A DNA stretch of 64,000 nt from JBBRZM01 sp963813635 (GCA_963813635.1 CAWEZO010000007.1:372001-436000); one strand, 5' to 3'. Positions 10,979 through 20,321 are shown, numbered from the stretch's first letter. The notes: generated by a model not told the origin, from the sequence alone. Made by a program: numbers and translations.

Positions 10979-11089
10979 GGCGAATGCACCCTACTGGTGG
11001 CAACGGCGCGAGCGGTTGACCCGAAACGCCGGTCCCTGTAGCCCGGCTCCGCCGGCCGCAGTGTCACACCCCGTGGGTAGTGTGCCGTC

Positions 11090-11578
11090 ATGGTCCGATC
11101 CCGGGCCGTCGTCGTGGCGATCCTTGCCGCCGCCTCGGTCGCGGGGTGGTTTCTCGGAACGGCTCGACGTGCGGCCGACACGAGCTACACCGTGACCCGT
11201 GCGGTCGACGGCGACACCATTCATGTGACCGGGCCCGGCGGGGGCCACGACACCGTTCGTCTGCTCGGGATCAACACGCCCGAGACGCACGATCCCCGCA
11301 AGCCGGTGGAATGCTTTGGTCCCGAAGCCGCGGCGTACACGAAGTCCCGCCTCGAAGGCCGCACGGTGCGTCTCGAAGCCGACGTCGAGGCTCGCGACAG
11401 GTACGGGCGCCGCCTCGCCTACGTGATCGTCGACGGCGCGCGCTTCGACGACGAGTTGCTGCGACTCGGTTACGCACGACTCCTGGTGATCGAGCCCAAC
11501 CACGCCCACGCGCGCGCGATGTTGCAAGAGGAGCTCGCCGCACAGCGTGCCGGTCGGGGCTTATGGAGCGCCTGCTGA
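11090..11578 (+). CDS. Exported thermonuclease (SNase-like) family nuclease
   Basis: A 162-residue staphylococcal-nuclease-like OB-fold enzyme, expected to cut DNA or RNA with calcium outside the cell. An N-terminal hydrophobic segment (residues 6-23) gives export or membrane anchoring. The three catalytic residues are present with correct spacing: Arg57 and Glu65 in VRLLGINTPE (eight apart, as in SNase) and Arg107 in DRYGR. Metal-binding Asp40/Asp42 lie in RAVDGDTIHV. The frame is intact. It diverges from the LemA-like gene and converges on the small sigma-like gene. Confidence 0.88.
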   Translation: MVRSRAVVVAILAAASVAGWFLGTARRAADTSYTVTRAVDGDTIHVTGPGGGHDTVRLLGINTPETHDPRKPVECFGPEAAAYTKSRLEGRTVRLEADVEARDRYGRRLAYVIVDGARFDDELLRLGYARLLVIEPNHAHARAMLQEELAAQRAGRGLWSAC

Positions 11579-11613
11579 CTGCTGCAAATCCCCGTTCTTA
11601 CAGCGGCGGCGGG

Positions 11614-11920
11614 TCAGCCCGTCTCGGTGAGGCGGGTGCGCAGCTTGTCGATCGCACCGCCGAGGATGTCGCGGGTCTCGGCGTGCGAGCAGCCGATGCC
11701 CTGCGCCAGCTCCTTCATCGACTGCGGCCGGCCCTGGAGGCCGAACCGGCGCGAGAGCACGTCGAACTCGAGCGGCGTCGAGCGCGTCGAAGGCGTGGCG
11801 ATCGGCACGGAGCTCGAGCGCATCGAGATCGATCTCGTCATCGGCGACCGGCTCGGTGCCGCCGTCGGGATACGGCCAGCCGTCGTCGCTGGGGAAGAGC
11901 TGGAAGACCGACCGTGCCAT
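11614..11920 (-). CDS. Small protein with sigma-70 region 4-like helix-turn-helix, frameshifted
   Basis: Start ATG 11920 follows a strong GGAGGAAGCA site. The first half reads MARSVFQLFPSDDGWPYPDG and an acidic stretch DDEIDLDALELRAD. After one frame change near 11775 it continues LEFDVLSRRFGLQGRPQSMK and ELAQGIGCSHAETRDILGGA, ending KLRTRL. That second half has the layout of sigma-70 region 4 (helix, turn, recognition helix, conserved KLR end), so DNA binding is likely. At about 100 residues it lacks region 2 and cannot be a normal sigma factor. It lies just downstream of uvrD2, separated by about 100 bases. Role unknown. Confidence 0.6.
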
Positions 11921-12024
11921 TGCTTCCTCCCGACTCCTGCGCTGTCCGAATCCTGCGCAGCGTGCCCTATCCGGACCCTGCTCCACTCGCGCTGTCGCCA
12001 TCGTGCGCCACTTGCGCCGAGGCG

Positions 12025-14132
12025 TCAACCGGTGGTGCCGGTGTCAATCGGGGGTGGTGCTGCCCTTGGCGTGGGGGCATGCCGGCTGATCAGCTCCAGG
12101 AGCGTGTCGCCGTGCCGTTCGGCCTTCACCGGCCCGATGCCGGGCAACGCGAGCAGCGCCTCGCGCGTGCGGGGCTGCACACCGGCGATGGCGGCGAGGG
12201 TGCTGTCGTGGAAGATGACGAACGCGGGAACGCTCGACGCGCGGGCAAGGTTGCGGCGCCACTCGACGAGCACTGCCAGCAGCTCGGCGTCGGGCGGCGG
12301 GAGGTCGGCCGACGCCGGCCGCGCCGCACGCGCAGTGCGGTCTCGTGCCGCGTCGAGCCGCTCGCGGGCTGCCCGCCCGCCATCGCGGGCGGGCGCTGGG
12401 TCGGGCACGAAATCGGGCAGCGTCGCCTCGATCGCGGCGAGCCACGGGCTCGGCGTGCGCCGGTACGTGCGAAGCCCGATCGTGCGCTGCTCGGACCAGC
12501 TCACGTGGAGCTCGCGCTCGGCCCGGCTGACGGCGACGTACAGCAGGCGGCGCTCCTCGGCAACCTCGGCCGCCGTGTCGGCGTGCGAGATCGGCACCAG
12601 CCCGCGCTCCACGCCGGAGACGAACACGACAGGGAACTCGAGCCCCTTCGCCCGATGGAACGTGAGCAGCTCGACCGCGTCGGCCCGCACGTCGCCCTCG
12701 CCGTCACCGCGCAGCGCCGTGTCGAGGTAGGCGCGAAACCCGTCGAGTGACCCTTGGCCCCCGTCGGCCGCGAGGTACTCGCGACCCCAGCCGCGCCAGC
12801 GCTTCCACGTGCTCGCGTCGTTCTTCGGGCGCTTCGGCGGCATCACTCACGAGGTCGGTGAGATGGTCGGCGAACGGACGCGCCGGCGCGCTCCGTGCAC
12901 TGGCGCCGAGCGCGTCCAATGCCGCCGCGCACTTCGGGACGCTCGAGGAACCGGCCGCCGCCTCGCACGCGGAACGGCACATTCTCGCGCCGGAGCGACT
13001 CCTCGAACGCGGCCGATTGTGCGTTGGTGCGCACGAGCACCGCGAACGACGACCAGGGACGATCCGGACCGTGCCCGGCTCGGATGCGCGTCGCGACGCC
13101 GTGTGCCTCGTCGTCGTCGGATGGATACGCCGTGACGGTGGGCGGGGGACCGTCGGCACCGGGCGCGTGCATCGCGGGCGCGTCGGCACCGCTCGCGCGC
13201 AACACCGCGGTCGCGGCCGCCACGACTTGCGGTGACGACCGGTAGTTCGCCCCGAGCCGCACGATCCCAGCGCCCGGAAAATGGCGCGCGAACCGCGTCA
13301 GATAGCCGGCATCGGCACCGGAGAAGCCGTAGATCGCCTGGTCGCCGTCGCCCACCACGCACAGGTCGGTCCGGTCGCCGAGCCAGGCGCGTACAAGCCG
13401 CAGCTGTGCCGGGCTGACGTCTTGGAACTCGTCGACGAACAGATGGCGGAATCGCCAGCGCTGCGTCGCCTGGAACTCCTCGTCGTTTTCGAGCGCGTCG
13501 GCGCACCACCAGATCAAATCGTCGAAGTCGACGAGACCGCGGCGCCGCTTCTCGTGCTCGTAGCGCTCGTAGATCGTGGCGACCTCGGCGGCGGGTCGGG
13601 GGGTCTCCCGGCGCGCCTGGGCGGCGGCGGCCTCGTAGGCCTCGGCACCGACGAGGCGAGCCTTGGCCCACTCGATCTCGCCGGCGAGCTCGCCGGCGCG
13701 GAGCGCGGCTTCGGCGCCCTTTACGTTGAGCATCGGCACGAGGACGCGCGCCTTGCGTTCGAGGATGACAGGCATCGCGTGGTCGCGATCCGTCTGGCGG
13801 CGACGGAGCTGCGCGAGCGCGATCGCATGGAACGTGCCCGCGGTGACCTGGCGTCGTACGCCGAGGCGAGCGAGCCGGGCGACGAGCTCGCCCGCGGCCT
13901 TGCGCGTGAACGTGACTGCGAGCACGTGTTGCGGGTCGATGCGGCGGTTGACCGCGAGCCAGGCGATGCGACGGGTCAGCACGCGTGTCTTGCCCGAGCC
14001 GGCGCCGGCGAGGATGGCAAGCGGCGCGGCATCGGACGTGACCGCGGCCCGCTGCGTGACATCGAGACCGAGCAACAAGTCATCGCCGACGTCGTGTGCC
14101 ACACGCCCGTGGCGAGGCGGCGCTGCAGTCAT
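12025..14132 (-). CDS. uvrD2: ATP-dependent DNA helicase UvrD2 with HRDC domain, frameshifted
   Basis: Superfamily I 3'-5' DNA helicase of the actinobacterial UvrD2 type. Seen from the N-terminus: Walker A LAGAGSGKTRVLTRR, motif Ia VTFTRKAAGEL, Walker B FVDEFQDVSPAQ, motif III VVGDGDQAIYGFSGAD, motif IV LGANYRSSPQVV, motif V TFHRAKGLEFPVVF and motif VI YVAVSRAERELHVSW. The C-terminus carries an HRDC-like domain ending RTREALLALPGIGPVKAERH. The span gives about 702 residues, matching mycobacterial UvrD2. Two frame changes, near 12930 and near 12790, put residues like LDALGASARSAPARPFADH in another frame. Expected role: DNA unwinding in repair. Confidence 0.9.
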
Positions 14133-14340
14133 GGAGCGACCCTACCGGGCCGGTACGACAGCAATGGGTTACGTCGCTGCCGTTCCCGATGGCGCAGATC
14201 TGCGTTCTGTACCGGAACGTGTCGCTCGCGGTGGCTGAGTGCTACGCGGGTTTTCGGGTGAGAACGCGCGCTGTTTCGGTCAGACAAGCGTCATTACACT
14301 GCCGACCATCAGCGCAGGCGCACTGCCAGTGAGGGCGACC

Positions 14341-16150
14341 GTGGCCGACACCTTTGATGTCGCCGCCGACCGCGACGACGGCGAGGCAAGCCGGAACAGC
14401 ATCCACGGTGACGACGCTGTCCACATCGTCGCCGGACCCTTCGTCAACGGCGCACTTCTCTGACGGTCTGGCCGCCGCCGACGTCGCCGCCCGTCTGCTG
14501 TTCATGGCCGACGCCAGCGAGAACCTGATCGGCATCGCGGACGCGCACGGGGAGGTGAAGTATCTCAACCCCGCCGCGCGCAAACGTCTCGGGCTCGACG
14601 AGCAGTCGCTCACGAACCTGACGCTCGACGCGGTCTTCACACCACGAGCGCACGACCGCTACCACGAGGAGGTGCGCCCGGCACTGCTCAGTTGCCGGCA
14701 GTGGAGCGGCGAGCTGCCGATGTACGACGCGTCCGGCGAGGTCATCCACGTGTGGCAGTCGATCGTCGCCAAGGTCACGACGGCAGGAGAGATCGAATGG
14801 CTGGCGACGATCGGGGACGACATCACCGAGCGCCGGGAACGGGAGCTGGAGCTCACCCACAGCGCCACGCACGAGCCGTTGACGGGTCTGCCCAACCGCG
14901 CCCTCCTTCTCGACCACATCCGCATGGCGCTGGCTCGTTCGGCGCGCGAAGCGACGGTCGTGGGGGTGCTGTTCGTCGACGTCGACCACTTCAAGACGAT
15001 CAACGACGCATTCGGCCACGATGTCGGTGACATGGTGCTGATCGACGTGGCCCGGCGCATCGAGTCGGCGCTACGGCCGTCCGACACGGTTGCCCGCCTC
15101 GGTGGCGACGAGTTCGTGGTGCTGTGCGACGGTGTCGACGGCGAGCGCGAGATGCTCATGATCGCGGAACGCGTCCGCTGTGCGGTCGAGAGCCCGCCCA
15201 TCTCGGCCGGCCCCGCCTCGCTGACGGTACGGATCAGCGGCGGCATCGCGCTCAGCGGCCCGGAGTATCAAGAGCCCGAGGAGCTCGTGCACGAGGCCGA
15301 CGCCGCGATGTACCGCGCCAAGGCACACGGTCGCGGTCGCATCGAGCTCTTCGACACCTCGATCGTGCGGGCAGCCGACAGCGCCGAGGAGCTCTCCTCT
15401 CAGCTGGCGGTCGGAATCGGGCAGGGCGCGATCACCGTGGACTACCAACCGATCATCGAGCTCGCCACCGGCACGGTGACGGGTGTCGAAGCCCTCGCGC
15501 GATGGCGCCACGGCGACCGTGGAGTGCTCGATGCCAGTGAGTTCATCGACATTTCCGAGCAGACCGGCGTCGTGGTGCCGCTCGGACTCCAGGTGCTGCG
15601 GGAGGCGTGGCGCCAGGCTGCGCGCTGGCGACGGGCGGGCGGACGCGAGACGCGAGTGCACGTGAACCTGTCACTCCGCCAGCTCACCGACCCGTCGCTG
15701 CCGCGAGTGGTGCGGGAGGTGATCGCAACCACCGGGCTGGCTCCCGGCCAGCCATATGTCGAGGTGCCGAGCCGCGTCCTGCTCGAGCACCCGGAGCAGG
15801 TGGAGACGCTGCGAGCGCTCAACGAAGCGGGCGCCCGGGTGGTCATCGACGGGCTGGACGCTCATGCCGTCGCACACGGCGTGCTGCGCGAGGCGCTAAC
15901 CGACGGCCTGAAGATCGACCGTGCGCTCGTCGCCGCGCTCGGCGAGCGGAGGGGACGCGCCGCGGTTGCCGCGGTGATCGCGCTGGCGCATTCGCAGGGA
16001 GTGCCGGCCATCGCCAGCGGTGTGGAGACGACGCGCCAGCTGGTCGAGCTCCGCGCGCTCGAATGCGACGCGGCGCAGGGCTACTTCTTTGCCCGGCCGC
16101 GCGAGGCCGATGCCATCGAGCCCCTCCTCGGGCGCCGGTTCGTGGGCTGA
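14341..16150 (+). CDS. PAS-GGDEF-EAL signalling protein with degenerate EAL domain
   Basis: Cytoplasmic cyclic-di-GMP signalling protein with no membrane segment: PAS-like domain (FMADASENLIGIADAHGEVK onward), GGDEF domain and EAL domain. GGDEF is intact (ARLGGDEFVVLCDG) with an inhibitory-site RxxD (RPSD) five residues before it. The EAL domain keeps GVEALARW, the Asn of VNLSLRQLTD, the Lys of DGLKIDRALV and SGVET. However, EITE has become EVPS and DDFGTG has become IDGLDA, so phosphodiesterase activity is doubtful. Start: GTG 14341 has an upstream GTGAGGG and gives ADTFDVAADRDDG, but needs one indel near 14455. The uninterrupted alternative is TTG 14354 or ATG 14357 with an unconvincing Thr/Ser-rich start. 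Confidence 0.9.
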
Positions 16151-16176
16151 GACGCCGAGAACGGCGAGACGCGGAG

Positions 16177-16226
16177 AGGCCCCGAGTAGTCTCGGCTGCA
16201 TCGCAGCTCCGATCTCCTCGGGGCCT
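16177..16226. terminator. Hairpin downstream of GGDEF gene
   Basis: Ten perfect base pairs, AGGCCCCGAG (16177-16186) with CTCGGGGCCT (16217-16226), hold an inner hairpin GCTGC-ATC-GCAGC... (16195-16207, three-base core loop). TCCTGT follows. A smaller hairpin CGCCG-AGAA-CGGCG (16153-16166) sits right after the stop codon. The position fits transcription termination, though without a T-tract. Confidence 0.5.
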
Positions 16227-16229
16227 TCC

Positions 16230-16440
16230 TGTGCTCGGTACCGCACCTCGGTGGCGCATCCCTCGGATGCTCCATCGATGTGGCCTTCACCCCGGCTCAC
16301 CGGACTTCGGACTGGGCACCGAACCGACACCTTACCCCGGAAAGGGGCGGTGCCACCGGCTGATTTGGAACTCGTGTTCCGGTCGCAACCCACCGGTTGC
16401 CCGTCGGGGTGTTTCCCGGTACCGCGTCGTCGTCACGCCG
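16230..16440. other. Hairpin-rich non-coding stretch, possible structured RNA
   Basis: No convincing reading frame crosses this part of the 359-base gap before the zincin gene. It holds a run of near-perfect hairpins: GCATCC-CTC-GGATGC (16256-16270); GGCACCG/CGGTGCC (16315-16321 with 16348-16354) around an inner CCCC-GGAAA-GGGG (16335-16347); GGAAC-TCGT-GTTCC (16367-16380); GCAACC-CACC-GGTTGC (16385-16400). I compared it by eye with RNase P RNA, tmRNA, SRP RNA and cobalamin, FMN, glycine and SAM-IV riboswitches and matched none. Either strand could be transcribed. Confidence 0.45.
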
Positions 16441-16509
16441 GCTCATAGAACGTAGATCGCGTTGCGCCGTTCGTCAAGAGGTGGTGTGGGCGACGGATAT
16501 GGTGCGCAC

Positions 16510-16875
16510 GTGGAGGTGTCGCGGCTTCGGTTCGAGAGTCTCGTGGCTGACGCGCTCGATTCCATCCCGCCGAAGCTTGCCGCGCAGATGGACAACGTCG
16601 CAGTCGTCGTCGAGGACTGGCCGACCGCGGAGCAGCTCGGCGGCCGGCCGGGCACGCTGCTCGGGTTGTACGAGGGCGTGATGCTCACGCACCGAACGCC
16701 GGGCAACTACGCGGGTGTGTTGCCGGATCGCATCACGATCTTCCGCGGCCCGTTGATGGAGCGGGCGAGCGACGAGACCGAGCTGGCGCGCAAGATTCGG
16801 ACGACAGTCGTGCACGAGGTCGGTCATCACTTCGGCTTGAGCGACGCACGCCTGCACGAGCTCGGGTGGGCATGA
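16510..16875 (+). CDS. Metallopeptidase family protein (zincin, DUF1025-like)
   Basis: About 121 residues with an HExxH zincin site near the C-terminus, HEVGHHFGLSDARLHELG (His102, Glu103, His106 counted from GTG 16510). The N-terminal VSRLRFESLVADALDSIPPK and MDNVAVVVEDWPT are characteristic of the short cytoplasmic metallopeptidase family common in actinobacteria; its substrate is unknown. The start is uncertain: GTG 16510 gives the usual family N-terminus, while an in-frame start at 16462 would add 16 residues of little similarity. It ends 25 bases before the ACT-domain gene, probably co-transcribed. Confidence 0.82.
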   Translation: MEVSRLRFESLVADALDSIPPKLAAQMDNVAVVVEDWPTAEQLGGRPGTLLGLYEGVMLTHRTPGNYAGVLPDRITIFRGPLMERASDETELARKIRTTVVHEVGHHFGLSDARLHELGWA

Positions 16876-16900
16876 TCGGCCGGCGTCCTACGATTCCGTG

Positions 16901-17428
16901 ATGGAGCGATTCGTCGTCTTCACATTGGGTGTCGACCAGCCCGGCATCGTCGCCGCGGTGACCGGCGCGCTGTTCGAGCAGGGTTGCAATCTGGCCGACT
17001 GCTCCATGACGATCCTTGCCGGTCACTTCGCGATGGTGCTCGTCGTCGACTCACCGAGCGGTGCGACGGGTGTCGAGACCGCGCTGGAAGAGCCGGCGCG
17101 CACATTTGATCTCGGCACCGCGGTTCGCCGGATCGACGATCGGTCGATCGACGTGGTCGGAGATCCATACGTGCTGTCGGTCTACGGCGCCGATCACCCG
17201 GGCATGGTTGCCCGCATCACGCGACTCCTTGCCGACAACGGCGTCAACGTCACCGATCTCGAGACCCGGCTGATCGGCGCGCCGCCGGAACCGGTGTACG
17301 CCATGCTGTTCGAGGTCACGTTGCCCGCGGGTCTCGATGCGGCGAAGCTCCGAGCCGATCTCGCCGCGGTGGGTGCCGAGGTCGGCGTCGACACCAGTCT
17401 GCACGCGGCCGATGCCGACGTGCTCTGA
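16901..17428 (+). CDS. Two-ACT-domain protein, GcvR-like
   Basis: A 175-residue protein made of two ACT domains, each beginning with the typical block: FTLGVDQPGIVAAVTGALFE and SVYGADHPGMVARITRLLAD. This matches the glycine cleavage system regulator (GcvR-like) and related amino-acid-sensing proteins; no DNA-binding or enzymatic domain is attached. ATG 16901 is preferred over the GTG three bases before it. It sits between the zincin and peptide deformylase genes in a tight same-strand run. The ligand and what it regulates cannot be told. Confidence 0.85.
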   Translation: MERFVVFTLGVDQPGIVAAVTGALFEQGCNLADCSMTILAGHFAMVLVVDSPSGATGVETALEEPARTFDLGTAVRRIDDRSIDVVGDPYVLSVYGADHPGMVARITRLLADNGVNVTDLETRLIGAPPEPVYAMLFEVTLPAGLDAAKLRADLAAVGAEVGVDTSLHAADADVL

Positions 17429-17445
17429 CGCTCGCTGCGCACGCG

Positions 17446-17947
17446 ATGCCCGTCCAACCGGTCGTTCGTTTGCCTCAACCAGTGCTGAAGCGCGTGGCGC
17501 GGCCGGTGGGGCGCGTCGGCGACGGTGAGCTCGCGCTCGCCGAGGATCTCGTCGACACGATGCGCGCCTCGCCGGCGTGCGTCGGGCTCGCGGCCAACCA
17601 GATCGGCGACGAGCGGCGCGCGTTCTGCGTCGACGTCACCGGTCACCGCAAAGCGGAGTCGTGTCACGGGCTGGTCGTGCTGTTCGACCCGGTGCTCATC
17701 GAGGCGCGGGCCGGCGGCCGCGCGCGAGGGCTGTCTGAGCGTGCCCGAGCTCACCGGCAACGTCGTGCGCGCCAACGCGATCGTGATGCGCGGGCTTGCC
17801 ACCACGGGCGAGATGTTGCAGGTCGAAGCGGACACGTTCGAGGCCCGCGCGTTGCTCCACGAGCTCGACCACCTCGACGGATTGCTGTTCCTCGATCGGG
17901 TCGACTCGTTCGCCGCCGACGTGTTCAAACGGCAGCGCTATCGGTGA
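17446..17947 (+). CDS. def: Peptide deformylase, frameshifted
   Basis: Removes the formyl group from nascent protein N-termini using a metal ion. All three family motifs are seen: CVGLAANQIGDERRAFCVDV (motif 1), EGCLSVPEL (motif 2, Cys metal ligand) and LLHELDHLDGLLFLDRV (motif 3, HExxH form, here HELDH). Motif 1 is in the frame starting at ATG 17446; motifs 2 and 3 are in another frame after a single extra base near 17725 in a GC-alternating run. Total length of about 166 residues is slightly short but normal for actinobacteria. An essential gene would not be broken, so the frameshift is almost surely a sequence error. Confidence 0.9.
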
Positions 17948-17984
17948 GACGCGTACGGCCGCGCCGCGGGAATACGCTGTGGCC

Positions 17985-18662
17985 ATGCCGTACCCCAAGC
18001 ACCTGATCAACGAGAACGAGAATGTCATCCTCGATCTGCGCCCGCACTGGTGGTTCTTCGCGAGGCACATTCTCGGCGGTGTGCTGCTCGCGGTGGCCGG
18101 GATCTTCATCGTGGGGCTTTCCGGCACGATGGCGAAGGTCACCGGCTTCGGCTGGGCCATCTTGCTCGTGGTGTGGGCGTGCTGGCTCGGTATCAAGTTT
18201 CTCGACTGGCAGTTCACGCACTTCGTGGTCACCGACCACCGCGTCATCTTCCGCACCGGTGTGCTCGCGAAGCACGGCGTCGAGATCCCGCTGGAGCGCA
18301 TCAACAACATCAACTTCCACCAGCGCATCATCGACCGCTTCATCGGCGCAGGCGACCTCGACATCGAGTCGGCGGGCAAGCAAGGCCAGTCGCATTTCGA
18401 CTTCGTGCGTCATCCCGACGCGGTGCAGCAGGAGATCTACCGTCAGATGGAGGCCAACGCGAAGAAGCAGGCCGGGTGGGCCGCGCCGCAAGTCGTTGCA
18501 CACGCGCCGCAAAGCGTTCCGCCGGCGGACGTGCCACCGGCCGCGCCGCCGCAACCGCCGGTCGCGGAGCAGCTCAAACAACTGGCAGAGCTGCGCGACC
18601 AGGGGGTCATCACGCCTGCCGAGTTCGACGCGAAGAAGGCCGAGCTTCTCCAACGGATGTGA
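17985..18662 (+). CDS. Membrane protein with bacterial PH domain and C-terminal SHOCT motif
   Basis: A 225-residue protein. Two membrane segments (about residues 28-48 and 53-75) follow a start MPYPKHLINENENVILDLRP; then comes a bacterial PH (bPH2, DUF304-type) domain: HFVVTDHRVIFRTGVLAKHG, IPLERINNINFHQRIIDRFI, GAGDLDIESAG. A Pro/Ala-rich linker leads to a SHOCT motif, LKQLAELRDQGVITPAEFDA. Function of this layout is unknown; SHOCT motifs are thought to mediate oligomerisation. Its TGA overlaps the GTG of the next gene (ATGTGA), suggesting translational coupling. Confidence 0.88.
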   Translation: MPYPKHLINENENVILDLRPHWWFFARHILGGVLLAVAGIFIVGLSGTMAKVTGFGWAILLVVWACWLGIKFLDWQFTHFVVTDHRVIFRTGVLAKHGVEIPLERINNINFHQRIIDRFIGAGDLDIESAGKQGQSHFDFVRHPDAVQQEIYRQMEANAKKQAGWAAPQVVAHAPQSVPPADVPPAAPPQPPVAEQLKQLAELRDQGVITPAEFDAKKAELLQRM

Positions 18663-19387
18663 ACGAGCCGCGCGCGCTGCGAGTGGTCTCGCTCGTCCCC
18701 TCGGCGACCGAGACGCTCCTCGCGTTGGGGCTGACACCGATCGCGTGCACGCGGTTCTGCGAACAGCCCGGACTCCCCACCGTGGGAGGCACGAAGGACC
18801 CGCACGTCGACGAGATCGTCGCGCTCGCACCGGATCTCGTGGTCGTCAACGACGAGGAGAACCGCGTCGAGGATGCCACCCGGCTCGCGGAATCGGGGCT
18901 CGCGGTGCACCCGATGTCTCCCCGGTCGGCCGCGGCGGTCGGTCCGGCCGTTGCCGCGCTCGCGCAGCGCATGGGTGCTGCCGTGCCCGACCCGTTCGGC
19001 GAGCCGGCCTGGTCGGCGTGGCTGCGCGCGAGCGCGCATCGAGGGCCGCGCCGGCGCGCGGTGACGCTCATCTGGCGACGACCGTGGATGACGATGGCCG
19101 CTGATGCCTACGGCGCGTCACTCCTCGGGCTGGTCGGCTTCGACAACGTCGTGCCCGACGACGCTGCCAACCGCTATCCCGAGGTGACGCTCGACCAGGT
19201 CGCCGCGTTCGATCCCGAGGTCGTGTTGCTGCCGGACGAGCCGTACCCGTTCGGGGAGCGGCACGTGGCCGAGATCGCAGCCGCGGTGCCGCATGCGGAG
19301 ATCGCGCTGGTTGACGGGAAGGATTTGTTCTGGTGGGGGATCCGCACTCCCGGCGCCCGAGCGCGACTCGGCGCGCAATTCGAGTAG
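18659..19387 (+). CDS. Helical-backbone metal receptor, BtuF/cobalamin-binding-like, without signal peptide
   Basis: A 242-residue periplasmic-binding-protein fold of the BtuF/FepB type. Seen: RVVSLVPSATETLLALG, FCEQPGLPTVGGTKDPHVDE, LAPDLVVVNDEENR, the Trp-rich IWRRPWMTMAADAYG, and the C-terminal FWWGIRTPGARARL. Family members bind cobalamin or iron-siderophores for an ABC importer. No signal peptide or lipobox is visible and no permease or ATPase gene is adjacent, so a normal periplasmic transport role is not supported. Cytoplasmic cobinamide/corrinoid salvage or sensing is a speculative alternative. The start GTG 18659 overlaps the preceding stop. Confidence 0.82.
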   Translation: MNEPRALRVVSLVPSATETLLALGLTPIACTRFCEQPGLPTVGGTKDPHVDEIVALAPDLVVVNDEENRVEDATRLAESGLAVHPMSPRSAAAVGPAVAALAQRMGAAVPDPFGEPAWSAWLRASAHRGPRRRAVTLIWRRPWMTMAADAYGASLLGLVGFDNVVPDDAANRYPEVTLDQVAAFDPEVVLLPDEPYPFGERHVAEIAAAVPHAEIALVDGKDLFWWGIRTPGARARLGAQFE

Positions 19388-19422
19388 GCGGGCCGCGGCT
19401 GACAGCGACGGCACGACCGAGC

Positions 19423-19650
19423 TCACCTTGCAATCAGTTGCCGGTAGCGCCGCAGCGCGATGACGGACCAGATGAGCTCAACGACGCCGAACGGCCACGC
19501 TCCGGAGAGGAAGCCGTAGATGCTCGACAGAACGCAGCCGATCGCGAAGGCGAGCACGAACCCCTGGGCGCGGCTCTCCAAGGCGTACATCAGCATCATG
19601 AACGTGAGTGCGCAGACCCCATAGATGGTGACGGCCATGCCGTCAGTCAA
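19423..19650 (-). CDS. Small membrane protein of unknown function
   Basis: 75 residues with two to three hydrophobic helices (ITIYGVCALTFMMLMYAL-like start, FVLAFAIGCVLSSIYGFL, VVELIWSVIALRR) and an arginine-rich end. ATG 19650 or the internal ATG four codons later could start it. I do not recognise a named family. It is convergent with the metal-receptor gene and divergent from the copper-type cluster beginning at 19726. Confidence 0.6.
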   Translation of the reverse strand: MTDGMAVTIYGVCALTFMMLMYALESRAQGFVLAFAIGCVLSSIYGFLSGAWPFGVVELIWSVIALRRYRQLIAR

Positions 19651-19725
19651 CCAGTTCGGCCAGGAGTTTCAGCGACCGTCTCGCCAGGCGTTTGCACTGC
19701 CATCCTCGAGACCTAACCTCTGGTC

Positions 19726-20321
19726 GTGACATCCATCCGTACCAGGCCGCTCGTCTCGGCCGCCGCCGGGATCGCCGGCGTTGCCGGCGCGCACGTGATC
19801 GCGTATGTGATCGCGTACCGTGACCCCGCCCAGCGTGCGTACGTGCTCCAGCAAACGGGGCACGGCTACTGGCCGCTCGCTATGGGCGTGGCGTTTCTCG
19901 CAGCGCTGATCACGCTGGCCGCCGCGATCCGCCGTGGCACCGACATCGGAGCGCGGCCGCGTGCCACCATCGGCACCGCAGGCTCCGTTGCCCAGATCGG
20001 CCGGCTCGCGCTGTGGCAGATGGCGCTGTTCGGTGCGATGGAGAGCGCCGAGCGGCTTTCGGTGGGGATATCGCCGATGACGCTGCTGCACACCCACAAT
20101 TTCGTGATCGGCCTGACGTTCCAGCTGATCCTCGCCGCCGCCATCGTGATCGGGCTGCGACTCGTCGAACGCGTGACAGCGCATCTGACGCGCAGCTGCG
20201 CCGCGCGTCGCTTCGGCCCCGACCCGTCCCTCCGAGCCCATGGATCAATGTCGCGCTCGTCTGTGTCGCGAGCACCTGGCCCGACCGTCCGCGCGGTCCG
20301 CCACTTCCCGCTGTCGCCTGA
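19726..20321 (+). CDS. Four-helix membrane protein heading the copper-type cluster, probable frameshift
   Basis: The start MTSIRTRPLVSAAAGIAGVA leads into about four membrane helices with polar and His motifs (QQTGHGYWPLAMG, GAMESAERL, LLHTHNFVIG). I know of no defined function. The frame runs on in phase into CopC, but from about 20190 the translation becomes implausible. Another frame there ends PRGPPLPAVA with TGA at 20319-20321, so I infer one indel near 20190-20210 and a separate protein of about 198 residues rather than a fusion with CopC. A compact hairpin follows the stop. Confidence 0.6.

Noticed and set aside
16230..16440. Cobalamin or other known riboswitch
   Set aside because: Some segments on the minus strand looked like riboswitch core motifs (AGTCCGG...), but the ordered conserved boxes are absent.
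17700..17740. Programmed ribosomal frameshifting in def (and similar sites)
   Set aside because: No slippery heptamer with downstream structure is shared between the break sites, and the breaks occur in unrelated genes in both directions.
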